NCBI GenBank assembly: GCA_946887105.1
Contig: CAMPKJ010000222.1
Coordinates: 1-8,207 of the forward strand
Length of the DNA: 8,207 nt
From: an uncultured Acidobacteriota bacterium
GTDB taxonomy: Bacteria; Acidobacteriota; Thermoanaerobaculia; Gp7-AA8
Direction of reading: 5' to 3'
Below are positions 1 through 6,224 of this stretch, in pieces; positions within the stretch are counted from its first letter, which is position 1, and the number at the start of each line of letters is the position of its first letter. The translations under genes were made by a program, and so were the position numbers. The notes below the pieces were generated by a model, which made no database searches, was not told the origin of the DNA, and worked only from the letters and a program-made list of their open reading frames with translations.

Positions 1-1650
1 CTGTCCGCGCGCGCCGGAGAAGAAGCGCGCATCGAAGGGGCGCACGCGGGCGCGGACGACTACATCGTCAAGCCCTTCACCGCGCACGACCTCGTGGCGC
101 GCGTGAGCGCGCAGATCGAGATCGGCCGCGCCCGCGAGCAGGCCGTCCACGCCCTGCGCCGCTCGGAGGAGTTGCTGCGGATCGCCACGCGGAACGCGAA
201 CCTCTTCACCTGGGAAGTCGACGTGAGCACGGGCCGGATGTCGGCGTCGGGAAACGTCACCGACATCATTGGGTTTCCGCTCGCCTCCAACGTTGCCGAT
301 GTGTTCGAGAACATTCATCCCGCCGATCGCGAACAGGTGATCCGCGAGTACGAGGAGGCCATCACCCTCGGGCGGCCTTTCCATTCCGACCAGCGCCTCC
401 TCAATCCCCACACCGGCGAGATCGTCCACATGCGCGTCGACGGGGCGTTGGTCAGCGACGGGGCGACCGGCCACTCGCGTCTGGTCGGTATCTCCCGCAA
501 CGTCACCGAGGAGCGGCAGGCCGCGGAGGCTCTACGCATTTCCGAGGAGCGCGTGCGCCTGGCCACCGAGGCAGCGGGGGTGTACACCTGGGAGCTCGAT
601 CTGGAGACAGGAGTGATCGTCAACTCCGCCAATGCGGAACTGGTTCGCGGCTCGCCACCGGCGGACAACGACGAGCAAGGGCGTGCGGGCGTCCATCCGG
701 ATGATCTCGCGTATGTGACCGAGAGACGGGCCACCGCCATCCGCACAGGCGAGCTTCTCGACATCGAATACCGCATTGTCGACCGGCACAGCGGAGCGAT
801 CACGTGGCTCCGCGCGCAGGGCAACGTGGTCCGCGACGAGAGCGGCAACCCGCGGCGCCTCGTCGGCGTGGTGCAGAACGTCACCGCGCAGAAGAACGTG
901 GAAGAGGCGCTGCGCCGGTCGACGGAAGAGCTCGAGCAGCGCGTGCAGGAGCGAACGGCCGAGCTGAGGCGCTCGGCCGAAACGCTGGAGACCCTGCTCG
1001 AAGACCGCGCGTCGCTGATGCGGCAGCTGGTCCGCGCCGAGGAGGAGGAGCGCCAGCGCATCGCGCGAGAGCTGCACGACGAGTTGGGCCAGCCCCTCAC
1101 CGCGCTGCAGGTCGGACTGGGCACGTTGTCCACCGATGCGCCCGACGAGCTGCGGCGGCTCATGGACATCGTCGCCGAGATCGACGGCAACGTGGAGCGG
1201 CTGGCGTTCGACCTCCGGCCGCTGGCGTTGACCGAGTTCGGCCTCGAGGCCGCGATCGCGCATCTGGTCGAGAAGTTCCGGCGCGAGAGCGATGTGGAGG
1301 TGGACTTGCAGGTCGACATCGAGAGGGAACAGCTCGAGGGAGCGGTCGAGACAACCCTCTATCGAATCCTGCAGGAAGCGTTGACGAACGTCTGGCGCCA
1401 TTCCGGCGCCGCTTCCGTCAGCGTCATCGTCGACCGGCGCAGCGATCACCTGCAGATGATCGTCGAGGATGACGGCCATGGATTCGACGTTGAGGCAATC
1501 CTCCACCGCCGCGACGGACGGCGATTCGGCCTCCTGGGAATCCGCGAACGCCTGTCACTGGTAGGAGGAACCCTCGACATCGAGTCGGGCCCGCGTAGCG
1601 GAACGACGCTCTACGTGCGCGTTCCGCTGGCGAGACAGGGTGAGGCATGA
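1..1650 (+). CDS. Hybrid sensor histidine kinase (receiver-PAS-PAS-HisKA_3-HATPase), 5' end missing
   Basis: The frame is open from base 1, so the gene starts upstream; the GTG at 94 is internal. Residues are counted from base 1. Residues 1-40 are the C-terminal end of a receiver domain, with GADDYIVKPF carrying the conserved Lys24. Two PAS/PAC units follow at about 55-165 and 175-297, each ending in an RLVG...NVT motif. A charged coiled coil spans about 300-345. The HisKA_3 dimerisation box ERQRIARELHDELGQ has phospho-acceptor His359. The HATPase domain shows the N box (ILQEALTN), the D box (VEDDGHGF) and the G box (RFGLLGIRERL). This is the NarX/DegS-type kinase class, which normally pairs with NarL/FixJ regulators, and one follows with a 4-nt ATGA overlap at 1647-1650. 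The receiver before the PAS domains suggests input from another phosphorelay. No membrane segment is visible in this part. The ligand is unknown. Confidence 0.95.
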   Translation: MSARAGEEARIEGAHAGADDYIVKPFTAHDLVARVSAQIEIGRAREQAVHALRRSEELLRIATRNANLFTWEVDVSTGRMSASGNVTDIIGFPLASNVADVFENIHPADREQVIREYEEAITLGRPFHSDQRLLNPHTGEIVHMRVDGALVSDGATGHSRLVGISRNVTEERQAAEALRISEERVRLATEAAGVYTWELDLETGVIVNSANAELVRGSPPADNDEQGRAGVHPDDLAYVTERRATAIRTGELLDIEYRIVDRHSGAITWLRAQGNVVRDESGNPRRLVGVVQNVTAQKNVEEALRRSTEELEQRVQERTAELRRSAETLETLLEDRASLMRQLVRAEEEERQRIARELHDELGQPLTALQVGLGTLSTDAPDELRRLMDIVAEIDGNVERLAFDLRPLALTEFGLEAAIAHLVEKFRRESDVEVDLQVDIEREQLEGAVETTLYRILQEALTNVWRHSGAASVSVIVDRRSDHLQMIVEDDGHGFDVEAILHRRDGRRFGLLGIRERLSLVGGTLDIESGPRSGTTLYVRVPLARQGEA

Positions 1651-2306
1651 AGATCCGAGTGTTTCTGGTGGACGACCATATGGTGTTGCGTCAGGGCCTG
1701 CGCCTGCTCATCGACGGGCAGGCCGACATGTACGTCGTCGGTGAAGCGGCAGGCGGCCGCGGCGTGACCGACGCCGTCGCCCGCGCCGGCGCCGAGGTCG
1801 TGGTCATGGACATCTCCATGCCCGACCTCAGCGGCATCCGCGCCACCGAGGAGATGCGGCGCATGAACATCAACGCGAAGGTCCTCGCGCTCACGCGCCA
1901 TTCCGAGCACGGTTACCTCCAGCAGATGCTGCAGGCCGGAGCCAAGGGGTACGCCCTCAAGCAGACCGCCGCCGAGACGCTGATCGAGGCGATCCGCACC
2001 GTTGCACACGGCGGCATGTACTTCGATCCCGCCGTGGCCGGGAAAGTCACGGAGACCTTCGCCAGCCGGCGCTCCGCGTCGAGCTCCCCCGATCGTCACT
2101 CCCTGACGTCCCGTGAACAGCAGATCGTGACCATGGTCGCTCACGGCTACACGAACAAGGAGATCGCCTCGTCGCTGGGCATCACGGTGAAGACGGTCGA
2201 GAGCCACAAGACCCGCATCATGCAGAAGCTCGGCATCACCAGCCGCGCGGGGCTCGTGCGGTTCGTGATTCTGCAGGGGTGGCTGGACACGTCGAGCGTG
2301 ACGTGA
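1647..2306 (+). CDS. NarL/FixJ-family response regulator (receiver + LuxR-type HTH)
   Basis: The product is 219 aa, the usual length for this family. The receiver domain (about 3-118) has the acidic pair Asp9-Asp10, phospho-acceptor Asp55 in VVVMDISMPD, the switch residue Thr83 and Lys105 in GYALKQ. A serine-rich linker at about 138-148 leads to a GerE/LuxR HTH at about 152-212, containing LTSREQQIV, the NKEIASSLGI helix and the recognition helix TVKTVESHKTRIMQKL. The ATG overlaps the kinase stop codon (ATGA), so translation is probably coupled, and the kinase is the expected phosphodonor. It should act as a DNA-binding transcription factor when phosphorylated; the targets cannot be told from the sequence. 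No clear intrinsic terminator follows. The next 340 bases contain only a decayed gene on the other strand. Confidence 0.96.
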   Translation: MKIRVFLVDDHMVLRQGLRLLIDGQADMYVVGEAAGGRGVTDAVARAGAEVVVMDISMPDLSGIRATEEMRRMNINAKVLALTRHSEHGYLQQMLQAGAKGYALKQTAAETLIEAIRTVAHGGMYFDPAVAGKVTETFASRRSASSSPDRHSLTSREQQIVTMVAHGYTNKEIASSLGITVKTVESHKTRIMQKLGITSRAGLVRFVILQGWLDTSSVT

Positions 2307-2328
2307 TGTACATCGTGCGGCGTCGTCG

Positions 2329-2518
2329 CAACCAAACCAGGCGTTCGCACATACCCAACAGGCCGAACCGGCTCCGCGAGTGATTGGCTAGGAGCATGCC
2401 AGCAGGAAGCCGCGGCCGTTGTCTTCGATACAGGGCGGTGCCGTCGTGTCCTTCTCGTGGAGATGGAGCAGCAGCACCTGGACGGCAGAGGCTCACGCAG
2501 GTGCAGGATCGTCTCCGG
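2329..2518 (-). pseudogene. Decayed HATPase domain of a histidine kinase
   Basis: Three blocks on the minus strand appear in the order and spacing of a HATPase_c domain but in different frames. PETILHL (from 2518) recalls ETTLYRILQEAL. From about 2492, ASAVQVLLLHL leads to IEDNGRGF, the D/G1 box. RFGLLGMCERL at 2370-2338 is the G2 box. Twelve residues separate the last two boxes, as in the intact kinase at the window start. A stop and frame changes lie between the first two blocks, and the N-box Asn is not seen. The wording differs enough from the intact kinase that this looks like an old, separate paralogue, not a recent copy. Bases 2519-2649 may hold more of it (an FRER segment), but that is not secure. 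This remnant fills most of the 2307-2649 gap. Confidence 0.66.
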
Positions 2519-2538
2519 TTCCGAGGAGGAGACGATCC
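2506..2538. repeat. Perfect 11-bp inverted repeat, 11-nt loop
   Basis: GGATCGTCTCC at 2506-2516 pairs exactly with GGAGACGATCC at 2528-2538. It lies between the convergent regulator and psiE-like genes and overlaps the 5' edge of the decayed kinase. No T-run follows on either strand, so it is not a canonical intrinsic terminator. The left arm also belongs to a second 10-bp inverted repeat (2501-2510 with 2597-2606), which at that spacing could be chance. Confidence 0.5.
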
Positions 2539-2649
2539 CGATGGCGGCGACATAGCCGTCGTCGCGCTCTTCGATCTGCACGTGCTGTGGAGTCGTGATC
2601 CTGCACGCGGGGGGCCGTTCGCGGAAGACGCTGTGCAGCCTCGCCCGGC

Positions 2650-3138
2650 TCAAGGCGCCTCCTTGGCGAAGTGGTCATCACGCTCGCGCAGCAGCCAGTA
2701 GACCACGCCGAGCACAAGGGTTGCTCCAGCCAGCGCCGCAATGGTGCTCGCGGAGGTGGCGCTGGAATCGAGAATGACGAACTTGCGACTCAACGCAATG
2801 AGCGCGATGAGCACAACGGTCTTGACCTGAATGATGCTCGAGTGTCGAAAGGCAACGAGAACAATCGAATGCTTGAATTCCATGGCGATCAGCAACGTCA
2901 TGATCATGCCAAAGAGCGCCTGAAAGGCGTCATGTTCGAGTGGATCTATCGCGCCGCTGAGCAACAGCGGGACGACGCGGATCACCAGCTGCACGAGCGC
3001 CAGGGCGATGACCGCTGCGATCACGAGACTCAGAACGATTGCAACAACCTGCTCGAAGCGCTCGTAAACGGACATGATCGGCCAATGCTCACGTGTTTCC
3101 GCAAAGAAACTCCGCGGCGCGTGGTGTCTGTTGTCCAT
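2650..3138 (-). CDS. psiE: PsiE-family phosphate-starvation-inducible membrane protein
   Basis: The product is a 162-aa inner-membrane protein with four hydrophobic segments, at about 31-58, 72-87, 104-123 and 131-150. Family landmarks are FGMIMTLLIAMEFKHSI (about 76-92) and VKTVVLIALIALSRKFVILD (about 105-124), both typical of PsiE (Pfam PsiE). The biochemical function of the family is unknown; in E. coli psiE responds to phosphate starvation and cAMP-CRP. I chose the ATG at 3138 because GGAG sits six bases before it. The internal ATG at 3075 (MSVYERF) would give a 141-aa protein closer to the usual family N-terminus but has no good ribosome site. The gene stands alone on its strand between a decayed kinase and an attC-like element that begins 25 bases before its start codon. 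It could therefore be the cargo of a reversed integron cassette, though no matching left boundary was found. Confidence 0.85.
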   Translation of the reverse strand: MDNRHHAPRSFFAETREHWPIMSVYERFEQVVAIVLSLVIAAVIALALVQLVIRVVPLLLSGAIDPLEHDAFQALFGMIMTLLIAMEFKHSIVLVAFRHSSIIQVKTVVLIALIALSRKFVILDSSATSASTIAALAGATLVLGVVYWLLRERDDHFAKEAP

Positions 3139-3144
3139 TTGTCG

Positions 3145-3148
3145 CTCC
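3145..3148 (-). promoter_or_regulatory. Ribosome binding site supporting the upstream psiE start
   Basis: GGAG on the minus strand, six bases before the ATG at 3138. It favours the longer PsiE form over the internal ATG at 3075, whose upstream bases show no comparable match. Confidence 0.55.
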
Positions 3149-3162
3149 GCTCTTGGGTTGCG

Positions 3163-3270
3163 CTCTAACGACCCAGCTCACCCGCGTGGACCCGCACGGA
3201 ACCAATGATAGCTCTTGCGACGGTACAGACCGCGGTGCGGGTCCGCTTCGGGTGCAGCGACGAGTTGGGC
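3163..3270 (+). other. attC: attC-like integron recombination site
   Basis: This 108-nt imperfect inverted repeat has attC architecture. The left R box is CTCTAAC (3163-3169) and the right R box is GTTGGGC (3264-3270), which fits GTTRRRY. Inside them lie non-complementary spacers (GACCCA at 3170-3175, GACGA at 3259-3263). The L-type arms follow: GCTCACCCG (3176-3184) pairs with CGGGTGCAGC (3249-3258), leaving C3255 as a single unpaired base on the right arm, as in known attC sites. A further perfect 10-bp stem (3188-3197 with 3235-3244) lies toward a 37-nt terminal loop. The length is within the known attC range. By the extrahelical base, the site points along the plus strand, so its cassette would lie to the left, toward psiE. 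The left R box departs from RYYYAAC at its outer base. No integrase, attI or second attC is visible. Confidence 0.7.
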
Positions 3271-3360
3271 GGAGATCGTGCCGAGTAGCCGCCGCCGTGA
3301 ACCGTGCCACTGGCGAGGCGCGAGCGCATGACCGATTCACGAACGGCGTCATGAAGCTGC

Positions 3361-3501
3361 GACGGGCCACCGCCATTCGCACAGGCGAGCTCCTCGACAT
3401 CGAATTACCGCATCGTCGACCGGGAGACCGCAGCGATCACGTAGCTCCGCGCGCAGGCAATGTGGTCCGCGACGAAAGCGGCAAACCGCGGCGCCTCGTC
3501 G
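3361..3501 (+). pseudogene. Decayed copy of the second PAS domain of the upstream kinase
   Basis: These 141 bases align with 725-865 in the hybrid kinase. By hand I count 11 substitutions and two single-base indels (an extra T in GAATTACC near 3405 and a missing G near 3457), which is over 90% identity. The homologous protein segment runs from RATAIRTGELLDIE to NPRRLVG, the second half of the PAS/PAC unit. The first indel breaks the frame and the second restores it. The Trp codon of TWLRA has become TAG. It has no start, no remaining kinase domains and no sign of a product. It is far more similar to the kinase than two independent PAS domains would be, so it is a fairly recent partial duplication or the last trace of a close paralogue. 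Confidence 0.88.
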
Positions 3502-3539
3502 CATCGTTGTAGACGACAGTCGCGTCGTTGTAGACGACA
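3498..3539. repeat. Two tandem copies of a 21-nt unit
   Basis: Bases 3498-3518 and 3519-3539 are the same 21-nt unit with one difference (A3503 versus G3524). The shared core is TCGTTGTAGACGACA, and each copy holds a small GTCGT/ACGAC inverted repeat. The first copy begins inside the end of the PAS duplicate. The pair lies downstream of the stop codon of the HtrA gene, which reads the other way. No T-run is present, so terminator activity is not supported. Confidence 0.8.
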
Positions 3540-3575
3540 AGTCAGTTGCGGGCCACAGTCGATCTCGTTCGTTCC

Positions 3576-5057
3576 TCATGGAATCTGAACGATCGCGTAG
3601 AAACCGACCGGCGGAGCATTCGGTTCCCGCGAGGGGCGGTAGACGTACAGCCGCACGTATTCGCCGGAGCGAGCGGATTCGATGATGGAGCGAAGATCCT
3701 CGCTTGATCGGATCGGCCGGCCGTTCGCCTCCACGACGATGTCGCCCCGTTGGATACCGGCTGTCTGTGCCGGCCCGCCCGGCTGCACGCTGGCGACGAC
3801 AATGCCGCCCTCCACATCGCGCGGCAGGCGCGCCCGATCGCGCAGGTCGGATGTGAGCGGCTGTCCGGCGATCCCGATCTGATTGCGTTCGCTGCCCGCC
3901 TCCGGGGGCCTGACCGCTTCCGCCAATGCGCCGGGGCGCTCGCCGGTCGTCACGGTCATGCGCTGTTCGCGGCCGTTGCGAGTGATCCGCATTGGAATCG
4001 ATTTGTTCGGCCCGGCATAAGAGATCGTCTCGATGAACTCGTGGCTGGTTCGGACCGGGCGCCCGGCCGCTTCGATGATGACGTCGCCGCGCCGCAAGCC
4101 GGCCTTATCTGCCGGTCCCCCCGGATCGACCGACTGCACGAGCACTCCGTCTGCCGTCGGAAGATGGAACGCCTGCTGGATGCGGCGATCGACTTCGCCG
4201 ACGCGGATGCCAAGATAGCCGCGGCGCACTCTTCCTTCGCGCCGGAGCTGATCGACGATGCGCTTGGCCGTGTTGATCGGGGTCGCGAACCCGAGACCCT
4301 GCGCGTACGCGCGCATGGCGGTGTTGATGCCGATGACCTCGCCGCGTGAGTTCACCAGCGGACCTCCGGAGTTCCCGGGGTTGATGGCGGCATCGGTCTG
4401 GATGAAGTCTTCGAATGCGGCGGTCGCTTCACTGATGCCGAGAGAGCGTCCACGCGCGGAGATCACACCAACGGTCACCGTGTTCGCGAGCTGAAGGGGA
4501 TTCCCGATGGCCACGGCCCAGTCGCCGGGGCGCATGACGTCTGAGTCGCCCAGAGGTAAAGGGCGCAGCGCGGGAGAGGCCTCGATTCTGAGCAGGGCGA
4601 TGTCGGTCTCCGGATCGCGCCCGATGACGCGGGCCACAGCGACCGTGTCGCCATCGGAGAACTGAATTTCCACGCGCGTGGCATCGGCCACGACATGGTC
4701 ATTCGTCAGAACATAACCGTCGGTCGAGATGATGAATCCCGATCCCGCGCCGCGCTGGATCTGCGGTTGCTGTTCGCGGCCTCCGCCGAAAAACGGCGCG
4801 AGCGGTCCCATGTCCTGCGCCGTGACCACCTGCTCGGTGGAGATGGCCACGACGCCCGGCATCACGAGCGCGGCGACGTCGGCGAATGACGGCATGCTGG
4901 CGGCGGCCGTTCGCGGAAGAGGCGGTCCGGCTTCGCCCGGGACGTCGGGACGAAGTGGTTGCTGCGCGGTCGATCGATCGCAAGCGAACAAGAGCAGGGC
5001 TGCGAGGACGATGGACGCGAATTCTCGCTTGTCGTCGGATGCCGGACGCTTGCTCAT
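3576..5057 (-). CDS. htrA: HtrA/Deg-family serine protease with two PDZ domains
   Basis: The 493-aa product has an N-terminal hydrophobic segment (about 13-25) ending LLFAC. This could be a signal anchor or a lipoprotein signal with Cys26, but Phe before Ala is atypical of a lipobox. The trypsin-like domain (about 60-275) carries the full triad: His121 in LTNDHVV, Asp152 in ETDIALLRI and Ser230 in NPGNSGGPL. PDZ1 spans about 279-372 (YLGIRV...GGPADKAGLRRGDVI) and PDZ2 about 392-480 (GGPAQTAGIQRGDIV). The arrangement is that of DegP/DegQ: envelope protein quality control, binding unfolded C-termini by the PDZ domains. The ATG overlaps the stop of the CPHC oxidoreductase (ATGA at 5057-5054), which fixes this start and implies translational coupling. 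It is the last gene of the peroxiredoxin operon, placing the protease in an oxidative or folding stress setting. Confidence 0.96.
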   Translation of the reverse strand: MSKRPASDDKREFASIVLAALLLFACDRSTAQQPLRPDVPGEAGPPLPRTAAASMPSFADVAALVMPGVVAISTEQVVTAQDMGPLAPFFGGGREQQPQIQRGAGSGFIISTDGYVLTNDHVVADATRVEIQFSDGDTVAVARVIGRDPETDIALLRIEASPALRPLPLGDSDVMRPGDWAVAIGNPLQLANTVTVGVISARGRSLGISEATAAFEDFIQTDAAINPGNSGGPLVNSRGEVIGINTAMRAYAQGLGFATPINTAKRIVDQLRREGRVRRGYLGIRVGEVDRRIQQAFHLPTADGVLVQSVDPGGPADKAGLRRGDVIIEAAGRPVRTSHEFIETISYAGPNKSIPMRITRNGREQRMTVTTGERPGALAEAVRPPEAGSERNQIGIAGQPLTSDLRDRARLPRDVEGGIVVASVQPGGPAQTAGIQRGDIVVEANGRPIRSSEDLRSIIESARSGEYVRLYVYRPSREPNAPPVGFYAIVQIP

Positions 5058-5590
5058 CGCACCGCCGCGGGTATCGACGCGCGAAGCGCGACGAGCAGGC
5101 TCTGAGGGTCAGGCGGTCCGTCATGGCGGATTCCATTGATGTAGAACGTCGGCGTGCCGTTCACGCCGCTGCGAACGCCGGAAAGAAAATCTCGCCGCAC
5201 GCGCGGTTCCCACGTACCGGCCGCGAGATCTTCGGCGACCTGCTCTGCGTCGATGTCGATCGACGCGGCATGGCGGATGAGGTCGCGGTTGGTCAGCGCA
5301 TCCTGGTTTTCGAAGAGGACGTCGTGCATCTCCCAGAACGCGTCCTGGGCCGCGGCCGACTCGGACGCCTCGGCGGCATACTCCGCGTGCGGGTGGATCT
5401 GCGTGAGGGGAAAGTGGCGGTAGACGAACCGGAGATTGTCACCGAGAAGCCGCTGCAGCTGCTTCACGACGGGATGGGCGGCGCCGCAGTGCGGACATTC
5501 GAAGTCGCCGTATTCGACGAGCGTAAGTGGCGCGTCCATCGGTCCGGCGATGTGATCGTCTTCCGTGACGGGTTCTGCCAATTGAGTCAT
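5054..5590 (-). CDS. DsbA-family (Thioredoxin_4) CPHC thiol oxidoreductase
   Basis: The 178-aa thioredoxin-fold protein has its active site CPHC at 32-35 in VEYGDFECPHCGAAHP and the cis-Pro loop at NGTPTF (Pro147). An inserted helical region lies between them (about 65-135), as in DsbA-like proteins. It resembles the cytosolic Thioredoxin_4 group, including the domain sometimes fused to NhaA antiporters, more than periplasmic DsbA: there is no signal peptide, and the family core begins near residue 12. The CPHC dipeptide is that of an oxidising DsbA, but direction and partner cannot be deduced. GAGGAG precedes the ATG at 5590 by a few bases, in the 16-nt gap after the peroxiredoxin gene, and the 3' end overlaps htrA. 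Working with the neighbouring peroxiredoxin, for example as its reductant, is possible but not shown. Confidence 0.92.
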   Translation of the reverse strand: MTQLAEPVTEDDHIAGPMDAPLTLVEYGDFECPHCGAAHPVVKQLQRLLGDNLRFVYRHFPLTQIHPHAEYAAEASESAAAQDAFWEMHDVLFENQDALTNRDLIRHAASIDIDAEQVAEDLAAGTWEPRVRRDFLSGVRSGVNGTPTFYINGIRHDGPPDPQSLLVALRASIPAAVR

Positions 5591-5606
5591 GTGTCTCCTC
5601 GTTTTC

Positions 5607-6077
5607 TCATTGCAGTCGTTCGAGCGCCCTCAGGATGCCGTCCGCCCCGGGGTTGATGTGAATCGGCGAGACGTGCGACCAGCGGATGACACCATCGCGG
5701 TCGAGCACGAACAGCGCTCGCTCCGTCACGCCATCGCCCGACCGATAGACGCCGTATTGCCGGGCGACGGCGCCTTTTGGCTCGAAGTCGGAGAGAAGCG
5801 GAAACCGAAGGTGGCGCGCTTGTGAAAAGGCGCGATGGCACCAGACGCCGTCGACCGAAATCCCGAAGAGCTGCGCCGCGTATTTTTCGAACTCCGGCAG
5901 AACCTCGTTATAGAGCGCCATCTGATCGCCGCATACCGGACTCCAGTCGGCGGGGTAAAACGCGAGGATGACCGGCTTGCCGGCAAGGTTGCTGAGTTTC
6001 ACTTCCTGATCGGGAGCGGCAGGCAGCTTGAAGTCGGGTGCGACCGTGCCGGCGTCGAGGGTTTCTCTGTCGCTCAT
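5607..6077 (-). CDS. Peroxiredoxin, AhpE-like (AhpC/TSA superfamily)
   Basis: The 156-aa protein reduces hydrogen peroxide or organic peroxides using a peroxidatic cysteine. The catalytic signature PxxxSxxC is seen as PADWSPVC with Cys49, in the position of the usual PxxxTxxC. The conserved Arg is probably Arg120 (ERALFVLDRDG). FPLLSDFEPKGAVARQYGV (about 92-110) is closer to the AhpE group than to typical two-Cys AhpC, and the C-terminal resolving Cys of AhpC is absent. Cys80, in VDGVWCHRAF, is the only other cysteine and could act as an atypical resolving residue. There is no signal peptide, so it is cytoplasmic. It is the first gene of a three-gene operon. The ATG at 6077 is the natural family start, but its ribosome site is weak. 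I could not identify a convincing promoter in 6078-6224. Confidence 0.93.
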   Translation of the reverse strand: MSDRETLDAGTVAPDFKLPAAPDQEVKLSNLAGKPVILAFYPADWSPVCGDQMALYNEVLPEFEKYAAQLFGISVDGVWCHRAFSQARHLRFPLLSDFEPKGAVARQYGVYRSGDGVTERALFVLDRDGVIRWSHVSPIHINPGADGILRALERLQ

Positions 6078-6224
6078 CAGCCATCAGGCTATGGCCCGGC
6101 AGAAACGAAGTCCGTTTGATATCGAACGCAGGAGCGCTGAATCAGAGAAAATGATCGTTGCCCGTGTTCCGATCACACAGGGATGTGCGACCCGCGGAAC
6201 GCGCGTTCTCCACGCAACTTCTTC

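Noticed and set aside
315..1506. Open frames of 334 and 324 aa on the minus strand opposite the kinase
   Set aside because: Low-complexity Ser/Arg-rich or unrecognisable proteins antisense to clear PAS/HisKA_3/HATPase domains; treated as shadows.
2270..2299. TLDVSSHP on the minus strand, like the strand after the G2 box of a HATPase domain
   Set aside because: It lies antisense to the end of the response regulator and is several residues too far from RFGLLGMCERL; too weak to extend the kinase fossil.
2353..2359. ACCCAAC, matching RYYYAAC, as a possible second attC boundary
   Set aside because: It is the antisense of the LLG codons in the decayed kinase G box and has no partner arm or L boxes around it.
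3093..3512. 139-aa plus-strand frame covering the attC-like site and the PAS fragment
   Set aside because: It starts inside psiE in antisense, runs through an inverted repeat, and its PAS part is out of frame in the middle; it is a chance opening over debris.
6078..6224. Gap between the cls-like gene and the peroxiredoxin operon, inspected for a promoter and terminator
   Set aside because: No convincing -35/-10 pair, operator or hairpin with T-run was found on the minus strand; a promoter is expected but not supported by sequence.
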